A DNA stretch of 35,789 nt from an uncultured Granulicella sp. (GTDB taxonomy: Bacteria > Acidobacteriota > Terriglobia > Terriglobales > Acidobacteriaceae), in NCBI GenBank assembly GCA_937871785.1, contig CALMON010000102.1, positions 1-35,789 on the forward strand. The letters are read 5' to 3'. How positions within the stretch are numbered: position 1 is the stretch's first letter; each line of letters starts with the position of its first letter. Positions 1-7,498 of the stretch are shown here, piece by piece. Both the position numbers and the translations under genes were made by a program. Under the pieces are notes generated by a model. That model saw only the letters and a program-made list of their open reading frames with translations, had not been told where the DNA came from and did not search any database.

Positions 1-45
1 CGAGAACGGCTGCCAACGGGCAGCCGTTGCCATCGACCCTTTACC

Positions 46-552
46 TTACCGGTGTCCGCTCCCGCCACCGTGAAATCCTCCGCCACCGCCACCGCCGTGG
101 AAGCCACCACCGCCGCCACTGCTGAAGGAGCGTCCGCCACCGGTGTATCCACCACCGCGGTACCCACCGCCAACCGAGCCGCCACGGTAGGGTTCGCCGT
201 GGCCGTAACCGCCGCCGTACCCTCCACGGTATCCGCCGCCGTAGCCGTAGCCACCACGATAGCCGTATCCGCCGTATCCGCCACGATAGCCATAAGCACC
301 ACGATAGCCGCCGTAGCCATACCCACCACGAAACCACGGCCCGGCACCAATGAAAAGGCCCCCGGAATACCAGCTAGGGCCATAGTACCCATAGGGCGCG
401 CAGGCGTACGGGGCGTATCCGTAGTAGCCGTAGGCGCACGCCGGCGGTCCCCCAATGCCGATGCCGACACCAATCTGCGCTTCGGCCGGCTTCGCAGCAG
501 CTGCAAACAAGCCAAACGCTGCCAGCAACATGAGATAGCGTAATGTCTTCAT
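46..552 (-). CDS. Gly/Tyr-rich secreted protein
   Basis: The 168-residue product begins with a clear signal peptide (basic start, hydrophobic core ending near AKPAEA at about residue 25). The mature part is almost entirely glycine, tyrosine and arginine, built from degenerate GGYGYRGG-like units at residues 75-120. It ends in a GGGGGFHGGG-type tail with several histidines. A purine-rich Shine-Dalgarno (AGAAGG) lies a few bases before the ATG. Low-complexity Gly/Tyr-rich exported proteins of this sort are usually uncharacterised; a surface or matrix role would be a guess. The repetitive GC-rich codons keep other frames open here, and those overlapping ORFs are not believed. The signal peptide and length are secure; the function is unknown. 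Confidence 0.72.
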   Translation of the reverse strand: MKTLRYLMLLAAFGLFAAAAKPAEAQIGVGIGIGGPPACAYGYYGYAPYACAPYGYYGPSWYSGGLFIGAGPWFRGGYGYGGYRGAYGYRGGYGGYGYRGGYGYGGGYRGGYGGGYGHGEPYRGGSVGGGYRGGGYTGGGRSFSSGGGGGFHGGGGGGGFHGGGSGHR

Positions 553-736
553 AAAGCCTTCTTTCCGTTCTCAACAACCTCCCCTGAAGAAGCGGGGCAT
601 GCTGCCATGGCACCCTTGCCTGTAGCGCACGGTAGTAAGAACGCTATGGTCGACAATTAGTTGTTCTCCTCCTGTTCGCTGCCTCTCACCCTGCTTCTAC
701 CCGTCCGATCCAACGGACTGCCTCGCGATCGCGGTT
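553..736. other. Intergenic region, leader of the Gly-rich gene
   Basis: This 184-base stretch separates two minus-strand genes and has no convincing ORF. It contains a short hairpin-forming element (CCCC...GGGG arms around 580-600). It presumably holds the promoter of the Gly-rich gene, but no good -35/-10 pair is seen. Confidence 0.4.
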
Positions 737-1567
737 TTACTCGATGCCATATTTTGCCAGTAGAAACTCACGCACCGGCAGCGGCATCACAACCCCGATC
801 TCCTGCCAGGTGACGAGCGCCATGCGGCTGCGAAAATCGTGGCGATGCACGGCGGACAGCACGCGGAACCAGGTTTCCACCAGGTCCGAACGGCGACTGT
901 CCGCGAGCAGTACGAAGCGGCCTTCCCCGGTAAGAGCCGCCAGAACACCGCGAATTAGCTGATATCCGGCGATCTTCGTTCCACTTCGCGGCAGCGCTTC
1001 CACGTCGAATACCGTTTCTACGCCGGCGTAGCGGAGCAGCCGGTCCGTGGTTGCGTACTGGAAGTTCGTCTCCGTCAGCTTCGCCTCAAACAGAAGCGGC
1101 CCCTTATCGGACGGGTCTGCAATCCGCATATCGATTTCCGTGCGGTCGACCTCGTCGTTTCTCATCGGAAGGCGCACGCGAACGCCGAACTCCGGACGAA
1201 GACCGGCGCAGATACCAAAAAGCGCCAGCAGCCCGGGCTTGCGCATCGCCCCCGGGTAACAAAACAGGTTCATCAGCAGCGCGTCGGAGCTGGTAGCGCA
1301 CTCCAGTTCTGCCCTGCGCCGGTCGCCCGATCGAGGCACGCGCGCACTCGCCGTATACGCCTTGATCAGCCGTTCGCTCCAGGCTTTATCGGCGCGAATG
1401 CGGCGATACGACGCCGGGAGGAAGTTGCCGTGCGTGCCGCGGTCGTCTGCGTAGATCACGCTGCTGTCGCGGCCATAAGTGGCTTCATGCAGCAGAGTTT
1501 CGGCTCGCACGCGGTTGCGGGCATTCACTTCGCGGCGCAGAGACCCGGCGGTGTGAAAGGCTGGCAT
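737..1567 (-). CDS. Putative PD-(D/E)XK-like nuclease, orphan
   Basis: The 276-residue soluble protein has a D-x(14)-E-x-K arrangement: TEIDMRI (Asp about 146) followed by LLFEAKLTE (Glu about 161, Lys about 163). It lies after a beta-rich stretch, as in PD-(D/E)XK endonuclease folds. The overall look recalls the PGN_0703-type putative restriction endonucleases, but that is family recall and not a search result. I chose the ATG at 1567 over the TTG directly before it; neither has a good Shine-Dalgarno. No methyltransferase or specificity subunit is adjacent, so a classical restriction-modification role is not supported. DNA repair or anti-phage degradation are alternatives. The fold is moderately supported and the function is not known. 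Confidence 0.65.
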   Translation of the reverse strand: MPAFHTAGSLRREVNARNRVRAETLLHEATYGRDSSVIYADDRGTHGNFLPASYRRIRADKAWSERLIKAYTASARVPRSGDRRRAELECATSSDALLMNLFCYPGAMRKPGLLALFGICAGLRPEFGVRVRLPMRNDEVDRTEIDMRIADPSDKGPLLFEAKLTETNFQYATTDRLLRYAGVETVFDVEALPRSGTKIAGYQLIRGVLAALTGEGRFVLLADSRRSDLVETWFRVLSAVHRHDFRSRMALVTWQEIGVVMPLPVREFLLAKYGIE

Positions 1568-1608
1568 CAATCGATTGTAAGCGAAGATACGGCGAAGCTG
1601 TCCGAAAC

Positions 1609-2442
1609 TTATGCGAGGCCAAGAACGTGCCGCATGGCCGCCGCGATTTGCGGCCAGGCCTTGCTTTGCGGGTCGACGACGTCGAAATGGTCGGCCCCGG
1701 GGATGATGGTTACTGAAACGGGGTCACCCTGACGCCGGGCATTCTCAGCCCAGCGCTCCGGCAGGCGCGGCGGAATCTGGTCGTCGTCACTTCCCTGCAG
1801 CAACATCTGCGGCAGGTTCAGCGGCAACAGATCGCCCGGGTTGCCGGCGCGATAACGGTCGGGAACGTCGGCGGGTTTGCCGCCCATAAGCTCGACGACA
1901 GAGGGTTTTCCGCTGGTAAATTGCAGAAAACCGCCAAGGTCGATGATCAGCCGTAGATCAACGGCTCCCGCCAGGGCGACCACGCCGGTCAGCGCGACCT
2001 GGGGTTGCGGCGTGTGCAGCACGCTCCCCGGCGGCACATGGTGCCGTCCGGCGAGCCAGAACGCCAGGTGCCCTCCGGCCGAGTGTCCAGCCGCGGCGAC
2101 ACGCCGCAGGTCCAGCGGGTAGGCGTGAGCCAGTGTGGGAAGAAAGTCGAACCCGGCGGCGACGTCCTGAAAGGTGCCGGGCCAGCCGCCGCCGGCGTCG
2201 CCGACGCGCCGGTATTCCAGCGACCAGACCGCAATGCCCATCGCCTTGAGCGAGCGGCAAAGGAAACCCGCGTAGTCCAGCGGATACGTTGCCTGCCACC
2301 AGCCTCCATGAATAAAAACGACCACCGGCGCCTTCGCGCCTCGGCTCAGCGAAGGCAGCCAAAGGTCGCCGAACTGCAGCGGACCGTTGCCGTACGGCAA
2401 ACGGTGGTCGGCAGCGGGTGGAGTTTGGCTCAGAATATCCAT
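1609..2442 (-). CDS. Alpha/beta hydrolase (esterase/lipase-like)
   Basis: The 277-residue product shows the features of a cytoplasmic alpha/beta hydrolase. There is an oxyanion-hole motif HGGWW (residues 45-49) and a nucleophile elbow GHSAGGH with Ser about 121. A likely acid lies in GSDDDQIP (about 218-224), and the catalytic His is in GADHFDVVD (about 252). The HGGWW plus GHSAGGH pair is typical of the HSL/kynurenine-formamidase-like branch that hydrolyses small esters or amides; the substrate cannot be read from sequence. No kynurenine pathway genes are nearby. It ends 41 bases before the start of the nuclease gene, so the two may be co-transcribed. Confidence 0.85.
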   Translation of the reverse strand: MDILSQTPPAADHRLPYGNGPLQFGDLWLPSLSRGAKAPVVVFIHGGWWQATYPLDYAGFLCRSLKAMGIAVWSLEYRRVGDAGGGWPGTFQDVAAGFDFLPTLAHAYPLDLRRVAAAGHSAGGHLAFWLAGRHHVPPGSVLHTPQPQVALTGVVALAGAVDLRLIIDLGGFLQFTSGKPSVVELMGGKPADVPDRYRAGNPGDLLPLNLPQMLLQGSDDDQIPPRLPERWAENARRQGDPVSVTIIPGADHFDVVDPQSKAWPQIAAAMRHVLGLA

Positions 2443-2494
2443 GATGCACCGTAGGTCGAGAAACTCTTCTGCGTCGCCGCAGCAATGGCGGCCG

Positions 2495-2890
2495 CTACCG
2501 TTTTGTCGCGTCGGGAACCGCAGCCGTCGATGGCTTTTCGTTCGGCAACGTGTAGATCACCTCACCCGCGCGGGTGTAGTGGAGCTCTTCCCGCGCCTGG
2601 TGCTCAATGGCGCTGGGGTCGTTCTGGAGCCGGGTGACGTGGTCGCGCAAACGGTCGTTTTCAATCTGCAGGTCGTGCATCTGCTTCTGGAGAGCGTCCG
2701 CGTCGTGGCGCTTGTGCTCGTAGGCTGTCAGGCCGTTTTGCCCGAAAACGACGTGATATCCCATGCTGACCGCAAGCGCTCCGGCAGCCACGGTGGCGGC
2801 TTTGCGGCGATTTCTCATGGCCTGGTCGCGAAGGCTCACAAGCCGGGTTTTCCAGCGCGAAGGCGTCTTGTAGGCAGGAAGCGTTGTCAT
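2495..2890 (-). CDS. FtsB/DivIC-like septum formation protein
   Basis: The 131-residue product has a basic cytoplasmic start, one membrane segment (about residues 31-50) and a coiled coil (about 55-91, with a heptad-like run of Leu, Ile and His). A short conserved-looking tail follows, containing REELHYTRAGEVIY. This is the architecture of FtsB/DivIC, bitopic divisome proteins that pair with FtsL. The 'A/REEL...PGE' region after the coil is typical of the family. The frame stays open upstream to a GTG at 2995, but that extension has no membrane or family features, so I chose the ATG at 2890. No other division genes are adjacent. Confidence 0.78.
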   Translation of the reverse strand: MTTLPAYKTPSRWKTRLVSLRDQAMRNRRKAATVAAGALAVSMGYHVVFGQNGLTAYEHKRHDADALQKQMHDLQIENDRLRDHVTRLQNDPSAIEHQAREELHYTRAGEVIYTLPNEKPSTAAVPDATKR

Positions 2891-3072
2891 AGGAAGATCG
2901 TGATCGGGAGGCGTTCCGTAAGGAAGTTGAGCAAGGATAACGCACCAGTGCCGGACCACGCACCGATCGCCTCCACAAGGCACCAAGCTAGACACTCACC
3001 ACTTTGTTGCAGTCCGCTGGACACATGCCGTCCCTTTCCCGGAGGCGCTTTGTTATTCTTAGCAGGCGTTGC

Positions 3073-3288
3073 ATGCGTATTTTGTTCGCCATCTCGATCG
3101 TTTCGCTGCTGGCGCTGCTTTGGGCCGCGTTCGCGATGGCGCGGTACATTCGCCGGATTCGCCGGGCCAAACGTCAGACCGCAGCCGCTATGTCCACCGC
3201 GCGCTCTCAAAAGGTATACGTTCCCAGAGAGGCGCAAAACCCGATAGGCACCGCGGCTTCGCCAAAACGGAAGCGAACCGGAACCTGA
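3073..3288 (+). CDS. Small single-pass membrane protein, hypothetical
   Basis: This is a 71-residue ORF starting at an ATG, with one hydrophobic segment (about residues 3-22). It is followed by a strongly basic stretch rich in Arg and Lys (RYIRRIRRAKRQ), which predicts a cytoplasmic C-terminus. The frame is open further upstream to 3004, but the chosen ATG places the membrane segment at the N-terminus. It is divergent from the FtsB-like gene and lies upstream of bioY. I do not recognise a family, and it could be a chance ORF. Confidence 0.4.
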   Translation: MRILFAISIVSLLALLWAAFAMARYIRRIRRAKRQTAAAMSTARSQKVYVPREAQNPIGTAASPKRKRTGT

Positions 3289-3405
3289 AGCTTCGCCTCG
3301 GCGCGATCGCAACGCAATGAATCTCCACGAGCTTCCGAAATCCTCCAATATCTATACGCATCCAAATTCCCGGCGCGCCGCACGTCTTCCCAAGGATTCA
3401 TCACC

Positions 3406-3993
3406 ATGTCGAACTCGCAAACTGCAACCCTGCCTTTCTCTGGAACGTGGACTCGCACGCTTCCTGTGCGTATCCTCCTGATCCTCACCGCCACCTTTGT
3501 CGTGGCCGCGGCCGCGCGAGTCTCGGTGCCGCTCTGGTTTACCCCCGTGCCGCTGACGCTGCAGCCCCTGGCGGTGCTGGCTGTCGGCCTGGCTCTCGGT
3601 CCGGTCGACAGCGGACTCGCCTTGCTGACCTATATTGCGGAAGGCGCTATCGGGCTTCCGGTGTTCAGCCCAGTGGTCGGTCTCACCGGCATGGCGCACC
3701 TGCTCGGGCCTACGGGAGGCTACCTGATGGCCTACCCGTTCGTCGCGGCCACTGCTGGTACGGCGCGGCGGCTTGCCGCTCGACTGCCGAAATTCTTGGC
3801 CGGCGCGCTCGCCTGCACAGCCGGAAGCCTGGTGATGTTCGCCGTGGGCGCAGCCTGGTTTTCGGAGGTGACTCACCTGTCCGCGCGGCTGACTTGGGCT
3901 GAAGCGGTTGTCCCCTTTCTGGCTGGGGCGGCCATCAACATCTGCGTCGCCGCTGGGGCATTTGCCAGCATCGCACGCTCCGAACAGCGCTAG
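3406..3993 (+). CDS. bioY: BioY, biotin transporter substrate-binding component
   Basis: This 195-residue integral membrane protein carries the BioY hallmarks. These are VPLTLQP after the first helices (about residues 50-56), a GLPVFSP segment (about 84-90) and LLGPTGGYLMAYP (about 99-111). About six hydrophobic segments are present, as expected for the S-component of an ECF biotin importer. Family proteins bind biotin in the membrane and work alone or with an EcfA/EcfT module. No ecfA or ecfT gene is present here, so it either acts solo or uses a shared module encoded elsewhere. An AAGGA Shine-Dalgarno precedes the ATG. It is followed after 40 bases by mqnD on the same strand. Confidence 0.92.
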   Translation: MSNSQTATLPFSGTWTRTLPVRILLILTATFVVAAAARVSVPLWFTPVPLTLQPLAVLAVGLALGPVDSGLALLTYIAEGAIGLPVFSPVVGLTGMAHLLGPTGGYLMAYPFVAATAGTARRLAARLPKFLAGALACTAGSLVMFAVGAAWFSEVTHLSARLTWAEAVVPFLAGAAINICVAAGAFASIARSEQR

Positions 3994-4033
3994 ATTCATT
4001 TCCCGCATACGAACCACAGCCGCAAAGGACACG

Positions 4034-4888
4034 ATGAGCACTGCAACAAACGGCAACCGCCTTATTGAAATCGCGCACAGCCCGGACTCGGACGATGCGT
4101 TTATGTTTTACGGTCTCGCGACCAACAAAATTCGCGTGCCCGGCTACACCTTCCACCACAATCTTGCCGACATTGAGTCGCTCAACCACAAGGCGATGAA
4201 CGAGCAGGTTTATGACGTGACGGCGATCAGCTTCCACGCCTACCCTTATCTGCAGGACCACTACGCCATCATGGCCTGCGGCGGCTCGGTAGGCGAAGGC
4301 TATGGCCCCATGATCGTGGCTCCGCGGAAATACACGCTGGACGAGGTCAAGAAGCTGCGCATCGCCGTTCCGGGAACGCTGACGACCGCGTACCTTACGC
4401 TGCGGCTCTTTCATCCCGACATCGAAACGGTGGTGGTTCCGTTCGACAAAATCATCCCGGCCGTGGTCGCGGGGGAGTACGATGCCGGTCTGCTGATCCA
4501 CGAAGGGCAATTGACGTACGGCAACGACGGGCTCGCCAAGGTGCTCGACCTGGGCCAGTGGTGGCGTGAGCACACGGGCCTTCCCCTGCCGCTGGGCGGC
4601 AACGCGATCCGCCGCGCCCTGCCGGAGGACGTGCAACTGATCACCACGCACGCCGTTCGCGACAGCATTCAGCATGCGCTCGATCACCGCGAAGCGGCTC
4701 TTGAATATTCCATGCAGTTCGCTCGCGACCTCGATGCCGGCCATGCCAACCGCTACATTGGCATGTACGTTAACGAGCGCACCATCAATTACGGCGACGA
4801 CGGCCGTGAAGCGATTCGTAAAATTCTTGCTCTGGGCTATGAGCGCGGCATCATCCCGCACAAAGCCCAGGTGGATTTTGTCGGGTAA
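4034..4888 (+). CDS. mqnD: MqnD, 1,4-dihydroxy-6-naphthoate synthase
   Basis: The 284-residue product matches MqnD of the futalosine menaquinone route, which converts cyclic de-hypoxanthinyl futalosine to 1,4-dihydroxy-6-naphthoate. It opens with HSPDSDDAFMFYGL (residues 15-28) and has GLLIHEGQLTY (152-162), where the family's conserved His sits (about 156). The fold is that of a periplasmic-binding protein without a signal peptide, so it is cytoplasmic. The ATG at 4034 has an AAAGGA Shine-Dalgarno; upstream in-frame codons are not needed. Its presence indicates menaquinone synthesis by the futalosine route, which fits the complex I locus later in the window. The other mqn genes are not in view. 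Confidence 0.93.
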   Translation: MSTATNGNRLIEIAHSPDSDDAFMFYGLATNKIRVPGYTFHHNLADIESLNHKAMNEQVYDVTAISFHAYPYLQDHYAIMACGGSVGEGYGPMIVAPRKYTLDEVKKLRIAVPGTLTTAYLTLRLFHPDIETVVVPFDKIIPAVVAGEYDAGLLIHEGQLTYGNDGLAKVLDLGQWWREHTGLPLPLGGNAIRRALPEDVQLITTHAVRDSIQHALDHREAALEYSMQFARDLDAGHANRYIGMYVNERTINYGDDGREAIRKILALGYERGIIPHKAQVDFVG

Positions 4889-4937
4889 TCGCAACAAAAG
4901 TGGCAGGTAGCCTGAGAAGGGCAAGATTCTTCGTACG

Positions 4938-4946
4938 TGCTATACT
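4938..4946 (+). promoter_or_regulatory. Possible extended -10 promoter before tRNA-Lys
   Basis: TG-N-TATACT is present (TG at 4938-4939, hexamer 4941-4946), a good extended -10 element, but no clear -35 is seen. It lies about 95 bases before tRNA-Lys, so transcripts would carry a leader that includes the foldable region at 4978-5026. Confidence 0.4.
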
Positions 4947-4977
4947 CATGTTCGTGCGCAAGGGTCTTTCTGGTGCA

Positions 4978-5026
4978 CGAGGCGAAAGGCTACCCGTTCT
5001 TTCGCCGCTGCCCTCGACCGGGTAGC
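4978..5026 (+). other. Possible H-type pseudoknot in the tRNA-Lys leader
   Basis: An 8-bp perfect stem can form between 4981-4988 (GGCGAAAG) and 4999-5006 (CTTTCGCC). Its loop begins with GCTACCC (4989-4995), which is perfectly complementary to GGGTAGC at 5020-5026. The two helices interlock as an H-type pseudoknot that ends 13 bases before the mature tRNA 5' end. Either helix alone is also a possible fold. The base pairing is seen directly; that it forms or matters is inference. Confidence 0.4.
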
Positions 5027-5039
5027 AAGCAATCAACCT

Positions 5040-5115
5040 GGACGCGTAGCTCAGCTGGTAGAGCATTCGACTCTTAATCGACTGGTCGTAGGTTCGATCC
5101 CTACCGCGTCCACCA
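5040..5115 (+). tRNA. tRNA-Lys (CTT)
   Basis: This is a complete 76-base cloverleaf with encoded CCA. The acceptor stem GGACGCG pairs with CGCGTCC, and the discriminator is A. The D arm, the anticodon loop CTCTTAA (anticodon CTT, Lys AAG) and the T arm with TTCGATC are all present. The outermost anticodon-stem pair (27-43) is a T/C mismatch; the other stem pairs are intact. It is the first of three tRNA genes in about 440 bases. Confidence 0.97.
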
Positions 5116-5212
5116 TTCTCTCCTTCATGCATGCTGCAATGGCGGGCAAAGGCAGAGCCTGTAGCATCCGTTTTGAACCGATCGCAGGGTGTACTGGCCT
5201 GTGATCTGTTGT

Positions 5213-5300
5213 GGAGAGATGGCCGAGTGGCTGAAGGCGCACGCTTGGAAAGCGTGTATACCGCAAGGTATCCAGGGTTCGAATCCCTGTCTCTCCGCCA
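5213..5300 (+). tRNA. tRNA-Ser (GGA)
   Basis: This is an 88-base class II tRNA with encoded CCA. The acceptor GGAGAGA pairs with TCTCTCC, and the discriminator is G. The anticodon loop TTGGAAA gives anticodon GGA, reading Ser UCC/UCU. A long variable arm (about 5259-5275) is the serine identity feature. The T arm contains TTCGAAT. Confidence 0.97.
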
Positions 5301-5335
5301 CCACCGTTTCCCCGAAGAATGCCTGGGTGCTTGTT

Positions 5336-5364
5336 TTGACCCGTCCGGTGTCCTTTGATATAAA
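5336..5364 (+). promoter_or_regulatory. Sigma-70-type promoter for tRNA-Asn
   Basis: A -35 TTGACC (5336-5341) and a -10 TATAAA (5359-5364) are separated by exactly 17 bases. This is the best promoter in the window. Transcription would start near 5371, about 32 bases before tRNA-Asn. It suggests that tRNA-Asn has its own promoter and is not only co-transcribed with the two upstream tRNAs. Confidence 0.7.
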
Positions 5365-5402
5365 TGAAGAGGCGCAGCCGCCCGGCTGGAAGTCGCCTTT
5401 GT

Positions 5403-5477
<75 letters not shown>

Positions 5478-5575
5478 TCTCCTTTCCCCATTCGCTTCCC
5501 TTTGTCCCTGCGGCGATGTACCCTCAGCATGCCGGTGCCGTTGTGCGCCGCACAGTTCTTTTGAGGAGATCGCCC

Positions 5576-5983
5576 ATGGTCGTCATGGAAATGGAATACG
5601 AAGGAAACCTGCACTGCAAGGCGGTCCACGGACCTTCCCGCACGGAACTCGGCACGGACGCCCCTAAAGACAACCAGGGCCTCGGCGAAAGCTTCTCCCC
5701 TACCGACCTCGTCGCGACCGCGCTGGGCACCTGCATTCTGACCACGATGGGCATCATGGCGAGAACGCTGGACGTCGACATGGCGGGCGCGAAAGCCACG
5801 GTTGAAAAAGAGATGAGCGCTGAACCGCCCCGCCGGATCAGCAGGCTCGCCGTGCGCATCCAGATGCCGCACGACCTCGGCCCGGAGACCAGGCTCAAGC
5901 TGGAGCGGGCCGCGCGCACCTGCCCCGTTCACAAAAGCCTGCACCCGGACGTGGACGCTCCTGTTGAGTTCACCTGGGGCTGA
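5576..5983 (+). CDS. OsmC/Ohr-family protein
   Basis: The 135-residue product has the OsmC-family layout. There is a first Cys in SPTDLVATALGTC (about residue 53) and a second in ARTCPVHKSL (about 116). These are the two redox-active cysteines that reduce organic hydroperoxides in OsmC/Ohr proteins. The spacing and the TCPVHK motif suit the OsmC/YhfA side better than classical Ohr. The start is the ATG at 5576 with a GAGGAG Shine-Dalgarno about 8 bases upstream. The frame runs open back through the tRNA genes, but that extension is not coding. Its natural substrate is not determined by sequence. Confidence 0.88.
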   Translation: MVVMEMEYEGNLHCKAVHGPSRTELGTDAPKDNQGLGESFSPTDLVATALGTCILTTMGIMARTLDVDMAGAKATVEKEMSAEPPRRISRLAVRIQMPHDLGPETRLKLERAARTCPVHKSLHPDVDAPVEFTWG

Positions 5984-6044
5984 CCGGGGCCGCAGTTTGC
6001 AAGGGCTTTGTTACACTCAGGATACTTTCCTCGTCCGGAGTTCT

Positions 6045-7208
6045 ATGCGCGTCGTTCAGGCAGTGTTCGGGGTTTTCCACCACTTCGAACTTGCCCGGGA
6101 GCTGCAGCGTCGCGGACACCTCGAACGCATTTATTCCACCTGGCCATGGGCGCGGCTCAAGCGCGAAGGCCTCCCCACTGCCCTGGTCGAGACCTTTCCG
6201 TGGATCCATACGCCGGACTACGCGTTGACGCGAGCGGGACTCGACCTCCCCTGGCTTTCCGACCACCTCGGCTACGCCAACGCCCTTGCGTTTGACCGCT
6301 GGACCGAGCGGCGCATCGCCGCGTGTGACGCATTCATTGCGATCTCCGGGGCCGGCCTTCGGACCGGGAAAAAAGTTCAAGAGCGCGGTGGGGTGTTCAT
6401 CTGCGATCGCGGATCGACGCATCAGCGGTACCAGGAGCAGATCGTGTCGGACGAGTTCCGCCGCTGGGGCGTGACGCGGCAGGTGTCCGACCCGCGCGAC
6501 ACGCTGCGTGAAGAACAGATCTACGAGCAGGCCGACGCCATCACCGTGCCTTCCACCGCGGCGGCGCGCAGCTTTGAGGCAATGGGAGTTCCGGCTGCCA
6601 AGCTCGAGGTCATCCCCTACGGTGTGCGGCTTGACAGCTTTTATCCCACGGGGCAGCCCGAGGCAGGCCGCTTCGACGTCCTGTTCGCCGGCTCCGTCGG
6701 CCTGCGCAAAGGAGTGCCGTACCTGCTGCAGGCCTTTGCGAAGCTGAACCACCCGGGCAAACGGCTGCGCTTCGCCGGCCAGGTGCAGCCGGAGATGCGC
6801 GACGTTCTCCCAAGCCTGCCGCAGGAGCAGGTGGAGTTCCTTGGGCCTGTGCCGGCGGAGCGGCTGCGCGACCTGATGAGCAGCAGCGCCGTCCTGGTGC
6901 TGCCGAGTATCGAGGAGGGTTTGGCGCTTGTCCAGGCGCAAGCGCTAGCCTGCGGGTGCCCAGTGCTGTGCAGTACCGCCACCGGGGGCGAAGACCTGTT
7001 TACCGACGGCGTCGAAGGTTTTGTGGTGCCGATGCGCGATCCAGACGCTCTCGCCGCGCGTTTGCAGCAGCTCGCGGACGACCCCGCACTGCGCCAGACC
7101 ATGAGCGAAGCCGCGCTTCGTCGGGTGAAGAGCCTCGGCGGATGGACGGAGTATGGCTCGCGATGGGAATCGCTGCTGAAGCGGATGGCCGGTCAGCCGC
7201 GAGGATAA
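6045..7208 (+). CDS. GT4-type glycosyltransferase
   Basis: The 387-residue cytoplasmic enzyme has a GT-B fold of the glycosyltransferase 4 type. The C-terminal nucleotide-sugar domain shows VLFAGSVGLRKG (about 212-223) and PSIEEGLALVQAQALACGCPV (about 287-307). The usual EX7E motif reads E-x7-Q here (Glu 291, Gln 299), a variation of a retaining-GT signature. The N-terminal half includes a conserved-looking DRGSTH segment (about 121-126). The ATG at 6045 has CCGGAG upstream. No other polysaccharide or LPS genes are adjacent, so donor and acceptor are unknown. Confidence 0.85.
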   Translation: MRVVQAVFGVFHHFELARELQRRGHLERIYSTWPWARLKREGLPTALVETFPWIHTPDYALTRAGLDLPWLSDHLGYANALAFDRWTERRIAACDAFIAISGAGLRTGKKVQERGGVFICDRGSTHQRYQEQIVSDEFRRWGVTRQVSDPRDTLREEQIYEQADAITVPSTAAARSFEAMGVPAAKLEVIPYGVRLDSFYPTGQPEAGRFDVLFAGSVGLRKGVPYLLQAFAKLNHPGKRLRFAGQVQPEMRDVLPSLPQEQVEFLGPVPAERLRDLMSSSAVLVLPSIEEGLALVQAQALACGCPVLCSTATGGEDLFTDGVEGFVVPMRDPDALAARLQQLADDPALRQTMSEAALRRVKSLGGWTEYGSRWESLLKRMAGQPRG

Positions 7209-7498
7209 ACAGAGTCTCTCAGTTGTGCTAGACGGAACCGCTGTCGTGTAAGCGGAAGGCCTACCTATACATCCTCGGATGACCTCTCGTACAGGCCTGG
7301 GGGCCTCTCCCAGACCCTCCTGAGATGGCCTTTGTTTTAGGGTGAAGGCCCGTTTGTATCAGCCCAGGGCGAAGCCAAGATACTCGGCAAAAAAGAATCC
7401 AGAGCGTTGAAGGCGCGAGACATGAGTCTCAGCGGAGAGCACCGCGTCCCACGAGACGTGCTCCGACACCGACTCGGGGCGGCCTGATGCGGCCTCGT
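7209..7498. other. Non-coding region with a repeat arm and hairpins
   Basis: No believable gene lies in these 290 bases. They contain one arm of a dispersed inverted repeat (7362-7376 and onward left) and a perfect 5-bp hairpin GAGAC-ATGA-GTCTC at 7417-7430. A larger bulged hairpin lies at 7437-7463 (GAGCA...TGCTC outer, CGTC...GACG inner). The hairpins lie downstream of thiS on the minus strand but lack a T-run, so they are not called terminators. Confidence 0.5.
7345..7376 (-). repeat. Dispersed repeat, arm 1 flanking thiS
   Basis: Read on the minus strand, this begins GGCTTCGCCCTGGGC (7362-7376) and continues with TGATACAAACGGGCC. The same 15 bases occur in the opposite orientation at 7844-7858, followed by a similar but diverged continuation. 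The core looks like the short dispersed repeats seen in intergenic regions of Acidobacteriaceae; that comparison is from memory. Confidence 0.6.

Noticed and set aside
52-543. Long open frames on the plus strand and in a second minus frame across the Gly-rich gene
   Set aside because: They come from the GC-rich repetitive codons of the real gene; only the chosen frame has a signal peptide and a Shine-Dalgarno.
3935-4924. A 329-codon minus-strand frame opposite mqnD
   Set aside because: It is antisense to a well-conserved gene, without recognisable motifs; typical of GC-rich codon use.
7417-7463. Rho-independent terminator after thiS
   Set aside because: Hairpins exist but no T-run follows on the minus strand.
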